Counted from the stretch's first letter, positions 24,096-33,567 are shown. The stretch is DNA of 64,000 bases from Fibrobacter sp. (GCA_024398935.1 JAKSIH010000009.1:1-64000), one strand, 5' to 3'. Program-made: numbers and translations. Notes: generated from the sequence alone by a model not told the origin.

Positions 24096-27000
24096 ATGGC
24101 AAATGAAAATCAAATTAAACCTACAGACTGGGCTGAAACTCACGGCGTAAAAGTCGACCTGGTGATGAAGCTGCTTCGTGATGCCGGTGTCACCGTACGT
24201 ACCCACATGTCCAAGGTGGATGCAGCCGACTATGCGAAGATTGAAGCCGCTGCCGAAGCAGAGCGCGTTAAGGCTGAAGCCCGTAACAAAAACCTGAAGA
24301 AGGCCTCTTCCGACCACGCTCCCAGTGCAACGGAGAGCAAGGCCAAGGCCGCTCCTGCAGCTGGCGGACGTACCTTGAAGGCAACCTTGATTAAGGGCGC
24401 TACGGTTACTGTTAAGAAGGGTGCCGCAAAGGCTGCAACTGTAAAGGCGGAGGCACCCAAGGCTCCTGCTGCCGCAGTGAAGCCCGCTGCCCCGGCAGTT
24501 CCGGCTGCTCCTGCAGCTCCCAAAGTCGAAGAAACCTCTGTGAATGTCAAGGCTCCCGAGACCGTGGCTGCTTCTGTTGCGCCTGTGGAAACTAAACCTT
24601 CTGCACCGGTGGAAGCTCCTGCTGTGGCAAAGGCTCCCGAGGCTTCTGCTCCGACGCCCGCCCCTGCAGCTACTACGGATGTTAAGCCTGCCGCTCCGGC
24701 TCCCAAGCCGGCTGTCGCTCCCGCAAAGGTTGAAGCTCCTGCGGCAGCAAAGGCTTCCGCTGCGGAACCTGCCATGGTTACTCCGGGCATGGAACTGAAG
24801 CAGCCTCCCATGAAGGCTCAGGTCTTCAAGCCCGATGCAGCGATTCTTGCCCGTATTGAAAAGTCTCGCCAGATGGCTCAGCAGAACCGAGGCAATGGAC
24901 ATCGCGGTCCTGGCGGTCCCCGTGGGAACGGTGGCAACCAGCAGGGCTATACAGGAACTTTTGGTCGCCTGAACAACAACGGCCAGGATAACCGCAATGG
25001 CGGTAATCGCCGTCCGGGTCAGGGTGGTCCTGGTGGCGATCGCAATAACAGCAATGGTGGCCGTACCTTTACTGGACGCACCAGCGGCTTTACCGGCTCC
25101 TCCATGCAGGACGCCTTCAATGCTAGCGCCAATGCCGCACAGGGTGGTTTTGGCGGTGGACAGAACGGCAAGGGTAATGGCAAGGGCGGCCAGCAAAACG
25201 GTCGTCACGGTCAGAACGACAAGAACCGTCGTAACAACGGAAAGGATCGTGACCAGCAGAAGGAACAGCAGCAGGAAGCAGTTCGTCAGAACGTTTCCCG
25301 CGTGATGGCTGACCTTTCCAAGAAGCCTGTCAAGAAGGTTTACCGTAAGGAAAAGTCTGAAGGTGAATCTGGTGACGAAAAGAAGATCCTGAAGACTTCC
25401 GACTTCATCACTGTGGGTGAACTTGCTGGCCTGATGGAACAGATGCCTGCCCGCGTCATTGCGAAGTGCATGGAAATGGGCATGATGGTGACCATCAACG
25501 CTCGCCTTGACTTCGAAACCATCCAGCTTCTTGCCGATGAATTTGGCTTCGAAGCCCAGCTGATGGAAGAATACGAAGAAGAAGCCCTGGGTGTCGAAGA
25601 GGAACAGGAAGAAAACCTGCAGCCTCGTCATCCGGTGGTTACCGTGATGGGTCATGTTGACCATGGTAAGACTTCTCTCCTGGACTGGATCCGTAAGACT
25701 CACGTTGTGGCTGGCGAATCCGGCGGCATTACCCAGCATATCGGTGCATACGAAGTTTCCACCAGCCAGGGTAAGGTTACCTTCCTGGATACTCCGGGTC
25801 ATGAAGCGTTCTCCGCAATGCGTGCCCGTGGTTCTCAGGTGACCGACGTTATCGTTCTGGTCGTGGCTGCTGACTCCATGGTCATGCCCCAGACTGTTGA
25901 ATCCATCGAACTTGCCAAGCGCGAAAAGGTTCCGATGGTGGTCGCTATTACCAAGATTGACCTCCCGACTGCAAATCCCGACAAGATCCGTGCCCAGCTT
26001 GCTGAACGCGGTGTTGAAGTGGAACAGTGGGGTGGTACGACCAGCTGTATCGAAGTCTCTGCCCGCACCGGTCAGGGTATGGACGAACTGCTGGAAACTC
26101 TTGCTCTCGAAGCCGAAGTTCTTGAACTGAAGGCCAACCCGGATGCACACGCCCGTGGCGCCGTGGTTGAATCCAAACTTGACGTGGGTAAGGGTTCCAT
26201 GGCTACGATTCTCGTGCAGAACGGTACCCTTCATGTGGGTGACCCGTTCGTCTGCGGTATTTACGCAGGTCGTGTCCGTGCTATGTTTAACGAACGCGGT
26301 GAACAGCTCAAGGCTGTTCCTCCTTCCGCTCCTTGCCAGGTCCTGGGCTTCGATGGTACTCCTCAGGCTGGTGATGACCTTATCGTGGTGGAAGATGAAA
26401 AGTCCGCACGTGAAATCGCTTCCAAGCGCCGTATGGCTGCCCGTGAACGCGATCTCCGCGCCCGTAAGACAGTTTCTCTCGAAAACACCTTCAACGAAAA
26501 GAAGGATGGTAAGCTCTCTGAACTCAACCTCATCGTCAAGGCTGACGTGGGTGGTTCTGCAGAAGCTCTCGCAGCTTCTCTCGAAAAGCTCACCAACAAG
26601 GAAGTTCGCGTGAACATCATCCGTAAGGGTGTTGGCACCATCACTGAATCCGATATCCTCCTTGCAACAACCGCACAGGCTATCATCGTTTCCTTCCACC
26701 TGATGCCCTCTCTCGCTGTTCGCGAAATGGCCCAGAAGGAAGGCATCGAAATCCGCAACTACCGCGTGATTTACGACTGTATCGAAGATATCACCAATGC
26801 TGTGGAAGGCCTCCTCAAGCCCACGCTGCGTGAAGAACTCAGCGGTGAAGCTGAAATCCGCCAGGTCTTCAAGGTTCCCAAGGTCGGTCTCATCGCCGGC
26901 TGTATGGTTACCGATGGTTCCGTGGACCGCGAAAGCCATGTCCGCGTATACCGCAACGGCGTAGAACTGGGTACTACCGTGGTTCAGTCTCTGAAGCGTA

Positions 27001-27194
27001 TGAAGGACGACGTGAAGTCCGTTGCCCGCGGCTTTGAATGCGGTATCGGTCTTAAGGGTTACGACGATATTCGTGAAGGCGATAGCTTGATCTTCTTCAA
27101 GGAAGTCTCTGTTGCCCGTACCTTGAAGGACGTTGCCCGCGAGGAAGCCGAAGAAAAGGCAAAGAAGCAGGCCGCTGAGGATTCTGCTTCCTAA
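24096..27194 (+). CDS. infB: Translation initiation factor IF-2
   Basis: 1032 residues. An N-terminal IF2_N helical module (DWAETHGVKVDLVMKLLRDAG) is followed by about 400 residues of low-complexity linker. The linker is first Ala/Pro/Lys-rich (residues about 60-250), then Gly/Asn/Arg-rich (about 265-390). A second IF2_N module (SDFITVGELAGLMEQMPARVIAKCMEMG) precedes the GTPase: GHVDHGKTSLLD (G1), GGITQHIGAY (G2), DTPGHEAF (G3), TKIDLPTAN (G4) and SARTG (G5). Domains II to IV follow, ending near GLKGYDDIREGD. IF-2 brings initiator tRNA to the 30S subunit and promotes subunit joining. The long two-part linker is much larger than needed and may have RNA-binding or phase-separating properties (inference). 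Confidence 0.97.
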   Translation: MANENQIKPTDWAETHGVKVDLVMKLLRDAGVTVRTHMSKVDAADYAKIEAAAEAERVKAEARNKNLKKASSDHAPSATESKAKAAPAAGGRTLKATLIKGATVTVKKGAAKAATVKAEAPKAPAAAVKPAAPAVPAAPAAPKVEETSVNVKAPETVAASVAPVETKPSAPVEAPAVAKAPEASAPTPAPAATTDVKPAAPAPKPAVAPAKVEAPAAAKASAAEPAMVTPGMELKQPPMKAQVFKPDAAILARIEKSRQMAQQNRGNGHRGPGGPRGNGGNQQGYTGTFGRLNNNGQDNRNGGNRRPGQGGPGGDRNNSNGGRTFTGRTSGFTGSSMQDAFNASANAAQGGFGGGQNGKGNGKGGQQNGRHGQNDKNRRNNGKDRDQQKEQQQEAVRQNVSRVMADLSKKPVKKVYRKEKSEGESGDEKKILKTSDFITVGELAGLMEQMPARVIAKCMEMGMMVTINARLDFETIQLLADEFGFEAQLMEEYEEEALGVEEEQEENLQPRHPVVTVMGHVDHGKTSLLDWIRKTHVVAGESGGITQHIGAYEVSTSQGKVTFLDTPGHEAFSAMRARGSQVTDVIVLVVAADSMVMPQTVESIELAKREKVPMVVAITKIDLPTANPDKIRAQLAERGVEVEQWGGTTSCIEVSARTGQGMDELLETLALEAEVLELKANPDAHARGAVVESKLDVGKGSMATILVQNGTLHVGDPFVCGIYAGRVRAMFNERGEQLKAVPPSAPCQVLGFDGTPQAGDDLIVVEDEKSAREIASKRRMAARERDLRARKTVSLENTFNEKKDGKLSELNLIVKADVGGSAEALAASLEKLTNKEVRVNIIRKGVGTITESDILLATTAQAIIVSFHLMPSLAVREMAQKEGIEIRNYRVIYDCIEDITNAVEGLLKPTLREELSGEAEIRQVFKVPKVGLIAGCMVTDGSVDRESHVRVYRNGVELGTTVVQSLKRMKDDVKSVARGFECGIGLKGYDDIREGDSLIFFKEVSVARTLKDVAREEAEEKAKKQAAEDSAS

Positions 27195-27205
27195 GAAAAT
27201 AACCG

Positions 27206-27273
27206 CGCCGCTGGTAATCCCTAGGGGTTGCCTCCGGCGCATATCGCGCCCTTCCTAGTAAGGGCGCTTTTAT
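27206..27273 (+). terminator. Two hairpins between infB and rbfA, the second terminator-like
   Basis: GCGCCG...CGGCGC (27206-27241, long loop) is followed by GCGCCCTT/AAGGGCGC (27247-27254 with 27261-27268) and TTTTA. The U-run is short and rbfA follows immediately, so this may be a partial terminator or processing site that lowers rbfA-truB expression. Confidence 0.6.
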
Positions 27274-27284
27274 AAGGAAACTAA

Positions 27285-27638
27285 ATGAGTCGTAGAACCG
27301 ATCGCCTGGACGAACAGTTTCGCGAGGAAATCTCCAAGATGATGCAGAAGGGTCTCAAGGACCCTCGCGTCAGTTCCCTTGCAAGCATTACCCGTGTGGA
27401 AATCACCGATGACCTGAGCTATGCGAAGATCATGGTTTCCGTCATGGGATCCGACAAGGAAAAGCGGGATTCCCTTATTGGCCTCAAGAACTCTGCAGGT
27501 TACATTCGCACTGTTCTCGGCAAGGCCCTGAAGATCCGCAAGATTCCGGAACTGAATTTCGTGCTGGATGAAAATCTGGAACACGCCATGCATATCGAAA
27601 GCATTCTTGCCGACCTTAAGCAGAAAGGGGAACTCTAA
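27285..27638 (+). CDS. rbfA: Ribosome-binding factor A
   Basis: 117 residues with the RbfA KH-like fold: RRTDRLDEQFREEISKMMQ at the start, KDPRVSSLASITRVEITDDLSYAKIMVSV in the middle and RKIPELNFVLDENLEHAMHIESIL at the end. It is a cold-shock-linked factor for 16S rRNA 5'-end processing and 30S maturation, which fits its place between infB and truB. AAGGA lies 6-7 nt before the ATG. Confidence 0.95.
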   Translation: MSRRTDRLDEQFREEISKMMQKGLKDPRVSSLASITRVEITDDLSYAKIMVSVMGSDKEKRDSLIGLKNSAGYIRTVLGKALKIRKIPELNFVLDENLEHAMHIESILADLKQKGEL

Positions 27639-28646
27639 TTGTCCAATTCTGGCTTTGTCTTACTAGATAAGATTGCTGGTGAAACTTCTTTTAAGGCCCT
27701 TTTCCCTCTGAAAAGGGTCTTTTCTACGAAGCGGGTTGGCCACGCAGGAACATTGGACCTGCGCGCTTCCGGCCTGATTATTGCCGCCACCGGTCGTGTT
27801 ACCCGTTTGTTGCCTTTCGTGGAAGCTAAGGACAAGTGCTATAGCTTTAGGCTTCACTTAGGTTACCAGACCGATACTTTGGAATGGGATGGTGAGGTAA
27901 TTGCGACAGACGAGAGAGGAACGACGAGAGACGAGTCTCTAGACTCTGGACTTTCAGAGTGTCATTCTGAGCGTAGAACCGAAAGGTTCGAAGTCGAAGA
28001 ATCTAGCAATCCACAAACGCAAATTAGTTTGCAGGATCTTGAGGCAGTTCTTCCCCAGTTCATCGGCGACATCGAGCAGGTGCCTCCCAAGTACTGTGCA
28101 GTGAAAATTAATGGAGTCCGCGCCAGCGACTTGATGGAGCGAGGTCGCGATATTGAACTGAAGGCCCGTAAAATCAATATCAGTTCGCTGAAGGTGACTG
28201 GTGTGGTGAGTAACGATGCCACGGAAGGTTGTTCCGGCAAGGCGATTGCCACGTTTGACCTGATTTGCGAATGCAGTAAGGGTACATACATTCGTGCCCT
28301 GGGTCGTGACATCGCCCGTGCTTTGGGAACCTGCGGCTGCGTCTCCCATATTCGGCGTCATCGTATTGGTAATGTGACTTTGGATAAGGCGGTGCGTGGC
28401 GAAAACCTGACCCGTGGGCATTTGATTCCGGTGGACCAGATTCTTGAGTTCCCGGTAGTGCGCCTGGATGATTCACAGGTGGCTGTAATCCGTCAGGGAA
28501 ATTACCTGCCCTGGAAAACTCCTATTGAAGGAGTGGACGCCGAAGGCAATGTTTTTGTAGCGAACCTCAATGGTGAAGTCCTGAGTTTTTGCCATTATGA
28601 ACCGGGTCGCATTAGACCGAAGATTTATCTAGCTGAAGACGAATAG
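27639..28646 (+). CDS. truB: tRNA pseudouridine(55) synthase TruB with in-frame repeat insertion
   Basis: 335 residues. Catalytic motif GHAGTLDLRASGLIIAATG (Asp in GTLD), substrate-loop KDKCYSFRLHLGYQTDTLEWDGEV, and the later PPKYCAVKINGVRASDLMERG and SKGTYIRALGRDIARALG are all present, so the enzyme that makes psi55 in the tRNA T-loop should be active. The start is TTG directly after the rbfA stop, with AAAGGGGA upstream. Residues about 89-125 (DERGTTRDESLDSG, then SECHSERRTERFEVEESSNP) do not belong to the family. They are encoded by repeat DNA of the intergenic type, inserted without breaking the frame in a surface loop. Confidence 0.93.
   Translation: MSNSGFVLLDKIAGETSFKALFPLKRVFSTKRVGHAGTLDLRASGLIIAATGRVTRLLPFVEAKDKCYSFRLHLGYQTDTLEWDGEVIATDERGTTRDESLDSGLSECHSERRTERFEVEESSNPQTQISLQDLEAVLPQFIGDIEQVPPKYCAVKINGVRASDLMERGRDIELKARKINISSLKVTGVVSNDATEGCSGKAIATFDLICECSKGTYIRALGRDIARALGTCGCVSHIRRHRIGNVTLDKAVRGENLTRGHLIPVDQILEFPVVRLDDSQVAVIRQGNYLPWKTPIEGVDAEGNVFVANLNGEVLSFCHYEPGRIRPKIYLAEDE
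27907..28003. repeat. Intergenic-type repeat inside truB
   Basis: 27907-27941 is a period-7 tract (CGAGAGA, GGAACGA, CGAGAGA, CGAGTCT). It is followed at 27959-28003 by a GTCATTCTGAGCG...GAAGAATC element of the kind that gives HSERxEE peptides when translated. A related GTCATTCTGAGTG copy lies at 28688 in the truB-ribF spacer. Confidence 0.7.
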
Positions 28647-28720
28647 TGAACAGTGAACAGTGATGTTTTGCGGATGATTGAGGAATGTGTCATTCTGAGT
28701 GAAGAACCGAATGATCGAGG
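28646..28720. repeat. Heptamer tract plus GTCATTCTGAG element between truB and ribF
   Basis: GTGAACA twice plus GTGATGT (28646-28666), then TGTCATTCTGAGTGAAGAACC from about 28687. This is the same combination as the insertion inside truB. Confidence 0.65.
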
Positions 28721-28751
28721 TCGATAAAGAATTGTTGAAGAGAAACGAAAA

Positions 28752-29651
28752 ATGAGTGTAAAGCGTGCTGTTACCATGGGAAATTTTGATGGGTGCCACT
28801 TGGGCCACCAGGCACTGTTCCGTTCCTTGAAGGCGGTTGCGGAAGCCAACGACCTGCGCCCCACGGTAATTAGCTTTGAACCTCATTCCAATTATGTTCT
28901 TCGCGGTCCAGGCGATCCTCTGCTGCTGACTACCACTGCAGAAAAACGGGATTTTATAGAAAGTCTTGGCCTCGACTTCGTGGTGCTGCCCTTCACCCGT
29001 GAACTGATGTGCCTTCCCTTCGATGAGTTTATCCGCAAGGAACTTATTGAAAAACTGAATGTCAGCTCCATGTTCTTTGGCCATGACCATAATTTTGGCG
29101 CAGGTGGCAAGGGCAACTACGAGACTATTACGGCGGCTTTCCCGGAACTTTCCACCCAGATGCTTAGCATTGTCTTGCACAAGGGTGAACGCATTAGTTC
29201 CTCCGCTGTGCGAACCGCCTTGCAGATGGGCGACGTGGAGCGGGCCCAGACTTATTTGGGACGCCCCTATCGCCTGACTGGTAACGTGGTGGTTGGAAAG
29301 CGGATGGGCCGCACTTTAGGATTCCCCACAGCTAACCTGCAGGTGGAAAAATACAAGTTCCTGCCTAAGGGCGGTGTGTATGTGGCCAATGCCCGTTTGG
29401 CTGATGGACGCATTTTCCGTTCCGTCCTGAACATCGGAACTCAGCCTTCTACGCCGGGAACCCATTTCATGGCGATCGAGGCCTACCTGCTGGATTTCAA
29501 TGAGGATATTTACGGCCAGCACCTGACGCTGGATTTGATGGCCTACTTGCGTCCAGAACAGAAGTTCGCAAGTCTGGATGATTTAATTCGTCAAATAGGC
29601 ATGGATGCCGATACGGCTCGCAATTATAATGGGAACCACTGGGCGGAGTAA
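28752..29651 (+). CDS. ribF: Bifunctional riboflavin kinase / FAD synthetase
   Basis: 299 residues. The N-terminal FAD synthetase nucleotidyltransferase has TMGNFDGCHLGHQALF (HxGH type) and the FGHDHNFGAGGKGN and ERISSSAVRTAL segments. The C-terminal flavokinase has GKRMGRTLGFPTANLQ, GVYVANARL and the IEAYLLDFNEDIYG segment. It makes FMN and FAD from riboflavin. It ends the rimP-truB-ribF cluster and converges on the SNF2-type gene; only 24 nt separate their stops, and I see no clear terminator. Confidence 0.96.
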   Translation: MSVKRAVTMGNFDGCHLGHQALFRSLKAVAEANDLRPTVISFEPHSNYVLRGPGDPLLLTTTAEKRDFIESLGLDFVVLPFTRELMCLPFDEFIRKELIEKLNVSSMFFGHDHNFGAGGKGNYETITAAFPELSTQMLSIVLHKGERISSSAVRTALQMGDVERAQTYLGRPYRLTGNVVVGKRMGRTLGFPTANLQVEKYKFLPKGGVYVANARLADGRIFRSVLNIGTQPSTPGTHFMAIEAYLLDFNEDIYGQHLTLDLMAYLRPEQKFASLDDLIRQIGMDADTARNYNGNHWAE

Positions 29652-29675
29652 AAAGCCCGTTTAAAAAAGTCCACT

Positions 29676-32600
29676 TTAGACAAGGCTGTTTTCTAGGCTG
29701 AAGACTTCGTTCAGTTCCTGGTTGTCCATGTCTGCAAGCCAGGTTTCGCCTGCACTTACGGTAAGTTCCGCGATTGCCTTCTTGGTTTCCAGGAGGGCGT
29801 TTATTTTTTCTTCGAAAGTTCCCTTGGTAATAAATCGGTGAACCTGTACATTTCGTTTTTGCCCTATTCGGAAGGCTCGGTCTGTTGCCTGGGCCTCGAT
29901 GGCGGGGTTCCACCACAAGTCATAATGAATGACCTGGGAAGCGGCGGTTAGGTTAAGACCTGTACCGCCTGCCTTCAGGGAAAGGATAAGTACCTTGCAG
30001 TCGGGATTTTCCTGGAAGTCCCGGATTATCTGGGTTCGCTGGCTTTGAGAACAGCCTCCGTGATAGAAATGGGCCCTTAGGCCGAGACGTTCCTCGATGG
30101 CTGTATTTAGCAGGTGCCCCATTTCGGCAAACTGGGTAAAGATCAAGGTCTTTTCTCCCGTTTCCTGGATGGATTCCAGCAGGGCCATAAGCATTTCCAT
30201 CTTGCCTGATTCCAGACGGTTTATCTTTTTGACACTATTTTCTGTACCTGCGGAATTTTCTGCGCTTGCATTATCCGAAACGACTCCCTTCAGAAAAGTC
30301 CTGGGATGGTTGCAGATCTGTTTTAGGGCGAGAATCATCTGGAGAATGATTCCCTTGCGCTTGAATAGTGCTCGGGAATCATGAGCGGCTTCGCTCAACA
30401 TCTTTTCTTCTTCCAGCTGTTCCAGGAACTTCTGGAGGGTAGACTGGTAAAGGGCCGCCTGGGTGCTGGTCAGCTCGGCATATTCATCCTGAATAATTTT
30501 TTCGGGAAGGTCGTTGATGATGTCCTTGTCCGTCTTGAGACGACGCAGCATGAAGGGGGCTGTAATAGTCTTGAAAACCTCGACTTGGTGCTGGTCGTTA
30601 TTTTTCTGGATGGGGATTTCAAACTTTTCCCTAAATTCCATAGCGCTGGGAAACAGCCCGCGGTTGGCAAAATCCATGATGGTCCAGAATTCCATGAGAC
30701 GGTTTTCTACCGGGGTGCCGCTCATGGCGATTTTCATGGGAGCATCCATGGATCGCAGTAACTTGCTCTGTTCGCTGTCTGCGTTTTTTATGTTCTGGGC
30801 TTCATCGATAACAATTGCTTGCCAAGTTAAATCCTTTAGCTTTCGGTAGTCCTTGCGGAAGGTTGCGTAGGTGGTTAGCAATAAATCGGAGTTGAATTTA
30901 CCCAGGTTGCGGGAACCGCCGTGGTAGGCGAAGAATGTTAGCTCCGGCGCAAACTTCTTGATTTCCATTTGCCAGTTGACCAGGAGACCTGCAGGTAAGA
31001 CGACCAGCGCCTTGCCATTTTCAAACTTATTTTCCTGCTTCATCTTTAACAGGAAAGAAATGACCTGCAAGGTCTTTCCCATGCCCATGTCATCGGCGAG
31101 AATGCACCCGAATCCCATTTGCAGGTTCTTGTACATCCAGGAATAACCACGGTGCTGGTAGGGACGTAAAGTTGCATTTAGACCCTGGGGCAGTTCCACT
31201 TCCGATTCCCCGCGCCATTCTTCGACCTGTTTTTTTACGCTGTCATCCAATGCTACGGGAATGTTGTCGCATTGGCCAGTAAGGCATGCCTGGATCAGCT
31301 TTGCCTGCAGGACCATGGCCTCGCGGGAAACCTGCTGCTTTGCAATGCTTGGATCGACATCCATGACTTCGGTTGAGGAATTTTCTCCCGTTTCAGGGTC
31401 AATTTCCTTGTTCCCTTTTTCTGCGTTTTCACCTTGCGCTTCGCCAAACAAATCCCCTTCACCTGTCAAGTTTTCCGGGTCGGATTTTCCGGCAAGTTTC
31501 TTTCGCAGGTCTTCCAGATCCTGGGGGGATATCTGGATGAAGGTGGACTTGTATTTCAGCATTCCGTCGGCCTGTTCAGCCAACTGCAAAAATTCTTCGG
31601 CAGGAATCTTGTTGTCGCCCAGGGCCACTTCCCAGTCGAAATCCAGCAAATCCTCGGCGTTGAATGCGCCGAAGCCGATGCTTCCCTGAAGTCGCATGAG
31701 AACCTTGGGCTTTTCCACATGAAGAAGCGATTGTGGCAGTTCCGTCTGGATTCCGAAGATTTCCAGTTTCTTCATGCTGTCCTGCAGAAAATCCAGCAGG
31801 TCGCTGCCGTGCATGAGGATTGGATTTGCGGCCTTCTGCTCGATGTAGGTGTTCATGGGCTTGAAGGATTCAGCAATGCCGTTCAGGATGCTGACAACGG
31901 AAAGTAATCTAGCGTCGTTATTCTCGAAAAGTATGGAGAGGGGCGTCCTCCCACCGTTTTCCATGACAAAAATTTCTAGGGCGATTTCGTCCCCCGCTTC
32001 GGAACAGCTGAATAGGAGGGGAGTCTTGAAGTCCAGGGTACTATAGACCGAGAACCACTGCTGGATCTTGCTAGGGATGGCGCGTGCGTTGTTCGCTAGC
32101 CGTCCAGACTTGCAGTCAAAGAAAAAGGAAAGGAGGTTTTCGTGTGGCGAATGCCTGGTTGCAGGATTGTACTTTCGGAAGAAGGCAATCATCTGCACAA
32201 TGAACTGCGAGAGAATGTGTTCCGCCGGTTCCAGGACTTCGAAAAATTCCTCTTCCCGTGCCGTCTGGACAATGTTTTTCGGTGCGGCCTTTTCGAGGTC
32301 TGCCACGATGGCGAGAACGTCGGGTAGCATTTCCGCAGGGAGCCAGCGCATCTGGGCAGTTTCCGGACCGATCCAGAAAACCTGGGGGTAGATGGCTCCT
32401 GTACGAATGAGGTAGAACGCCGCCATCATGAGGCGCTGCAGGTAGCGTAAGTTTACATGATGCCAGGAAAAATTGCTGGCGCACAAGGTGCAAAGGGCGC
32501 CCATGGCGTTCTTGGGTGAAAGCGCCTGCTGGACCACCTTACCGGTTTTATTCGCCTGGACAAAATTCCAACTCCAGTTATTTTTGTGGACTAGCCAGAG

Positions 32601-33419
32601 GTAGTCTCCCTCGACCAGGAAGGTGCTTGCGTTATAGACCTTGTATTTTTCCGCAAATTCATCAAAGTCCTTGAACCCTAGATAGTACTGCCTGCACCGT
32701 TCCAGTTCGTCGGCAAAGCTTTTACGAAAATTACCCGTAGGGCAGAACTTTGGAAAATTTTGCAACATGGCGGGTAGAATACTGGAGTAGTCGTTCCAGT
32801 GCTCGACATCGAGCTCCGGCGTCCGTTGCGGGACATTAAGGTTGCTTTCGATAACGGCGGCCTTGCAGCGGACAAGGGCCGATTCTTTGGGAACTTCGAT
32901 TTCTGCCTGTTCCGGCTTGTAATCTTTTAGGTACTCTATATCGAGACCATGCAGTCTAAAAAGTGCAAATGGATTTTCGTCCAGTTTTTCTGCGATTTTG
33001 AGCAGGGTCGCCACAACATACTTACAGGGCAGGGAATCCTTGCAGTCGCAATTCAGGTTCACCTGTTCTATGGAATCGAAAAGGGCTAGCCCACTTTTGG
33101 AGAGAAGAAGCTCTATGGAGAGGTTCATCGCTCCATTGGACAGCGCCAGTAAATCGGAGGGCTGTTGCTTTAGGAGGCTTGCGAAAAGTTCGCCCTTCTC
33201 CTTTTCGAATTTTGGGAACACCAGGTAATTATTGTGCTTTCCTCCGGCAGGCCCGAGAATCTCCGAGATGACCCGGTTGTCGATAAGGTCCAGCTTGGTA
33301 ACCTGGCCTTTTTGGGCGTAGCGCAGTCCTGTGGCAATGACTTTGGGATCTGCGGAACTAAGCAGATTCTCTAGCCATTTTTTTCCCCACCAGGTGGTGC
33401 CGTAAAAACCAAAATTCAT
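29676..33419 (-). CDS. SWIM-domain SNF2/Rad54-family ATPase
   Basis: 1247 residues. Residues about 105-145 hold a SWIM-type zinc finger (NCDCKDSLPCKYVVATLL) with the usual CxH His replaced by Tyr. A long unassigned middle follows, then a two-lobe SNF2 motor. Motor motifs are ADDMGMGKTLQVISFLL (I), VIDEAQNIKN (II), MSGTPVENRLMEFW (III), LILSLKAGGTGLNLTAA (V) and QATDRAFRIGQKRNVQVHRF (VI). Such bacterial proteins are DNA translocases linked to RNA-polymerase recycling (RapA-like) or repair. The start is set at 33419, where TATATT lies 7 nt upstream; the longer frame runs through the promoter. There is no methylase or nuclease partner, so a defence role is not supported. Confidence 0.86.
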   Translation of the reverse strand: MNFGFYGTTWWGKKWLENLLSSADPKVIATGLRYAQKGQVTKLDLIDNRVISEILGPAGGKHNNYLVFPKFEKEKGELFASLLKQQPSDLLALSNGAMNLSIELLLSKSGLALFDSIEQVNLNCDCKDSLPCKYVVATLLKIAEKLDENPFALFRLHGLDIEYLKDYKPEQAEIEVPKESALVRCKAAVIESNLNVPQRTPELDVEHWNDYSSILPAMLQNFPKFCPTGNFRKSFADELERCRQYYLGFKDFDEFAEKYKVYNASTFLVEGDYLWLVHKNNWSWNFVQANKTGKVVQQALSPKNAMGALCTLCASNFSWHHVNLRYLQRLMMAAFYLIRTGAIYPQVFWIGPETAQMRWLPAEMLPDVLAIVADLEKAAPKNIVQTAREEEFFEVLEPAEHILSQFIVQMIAFFRKYNPATRHSPHENLLSFFFDCKSGRLANNARAIPSKIQQWFSVYSTLDFKTPLLFSCSEAGDEIALEIFVMENGGRTPLSILFENNDARLLSVVSILNGIAESFKPMNTYIEQKAANPILMHGSDLLDFLQDSMKKLEIFGIQTELPQSLLHVEKPKVLMRLQGSIGFGAFNAEDLLDFDWEVALGDNKIPAEEFLQLAEQADGMLKYKSTFIQISPQDLEDLRKKLAGKSDPENLTGEGDLFGEAQGENAEKGNKEIDPETGENSSTEVMDVDPSIAKQQVSREAMVLQAKLIQACLTGQCDNIPVALDDSVKKQVEEWRGESEVELPQGLNATLRPYQHRGYSWMYKNLQMGFGCILADDMGMGKTLQVISFLLKMKQENKFENGKALVVLPAGLLVNWQMEIKKFAPELTFFAYHGGSRNLGKFNSDLLLTTYATFRKDYRKLKDLTWQAIVIDEAQNIKNADSEQSKLLRSMDAPMKIAMSGTPVENRLMEFWTIMDFANRGLFPSAMEFREKFEIPIQKNNDQHQVEVFKTITAPFMLRRLKTDKDIINDLPEKIIQDEYAELTSTQAALYQSTLQKFLEQLEEEKMLSEAAHDSRALFKRKGIILQMILALKQICNHPRTFLKGVVSDNASAENSAGTENSVKKINRLESGKMEMLMALLESIQETGEKTLIFTQFAEMGHLLNTAIEERLGLRAHFYHGGCSQSQRTQIIRDFQENPDCKVLILSLKAGGTGLNLTAASQVIHYDLWWNPAIEAQATDRAFRIGQKRNVQVHRFITKGTFEEKINALLETKKAIAELTVSAGETWLADMDNQELNEVFSLENSLV

Positions 33420-33426
33420 GATCGCA

Positions 33427-33432
33427 AATATA
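33427..33432 (-). promoter_or_regulatory. Predicted -10 hexamer TATATT, 7 nt before ATG (leaderless)
   Basis: On the minus strand TATATT is followed by 7 nt and then the SNF2-like gene ATG (33417-33419). No Shine-Dalgarno sequence is present. Confidence 0.45.
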
Positions 33433-33554
33433 GTAAACTTCTTGTGCACAAATGTGCATTTAAAAGTCTTTCTGTAAAAATTCCGTGTTCTGGAAGGTCG
33501 TCCTTTTCCTTGAAATGTTATCGTTTTTTTGTTTATTTTTGTCAAATTTTATAT

Positions 33555-33560
33555 TATCTT
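33555..33560 (+). promoter_or_regulatory. Predicted -10 hexamer TATCTT, 7 nt before ATG (leaderless)
   Basis: TATCTT is followed by GTGGAAC and then the ATG at 33568 of the TPR lipoprotein, the first gene of the kinase operon. There is no good Shine-Dalgarno sequence. Confidence 0.42.
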
Positions 33561-33567
33561 GTGGAAC

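Noticed and set aside
22860-27242. 1460-residue open frame on the minus strand
   Set aside because: It is antisense to nusA and infB, both certain genes. The frame stays open because of strong codon bias in those genes; its translation is low-complexity and has no family motif or RBS.
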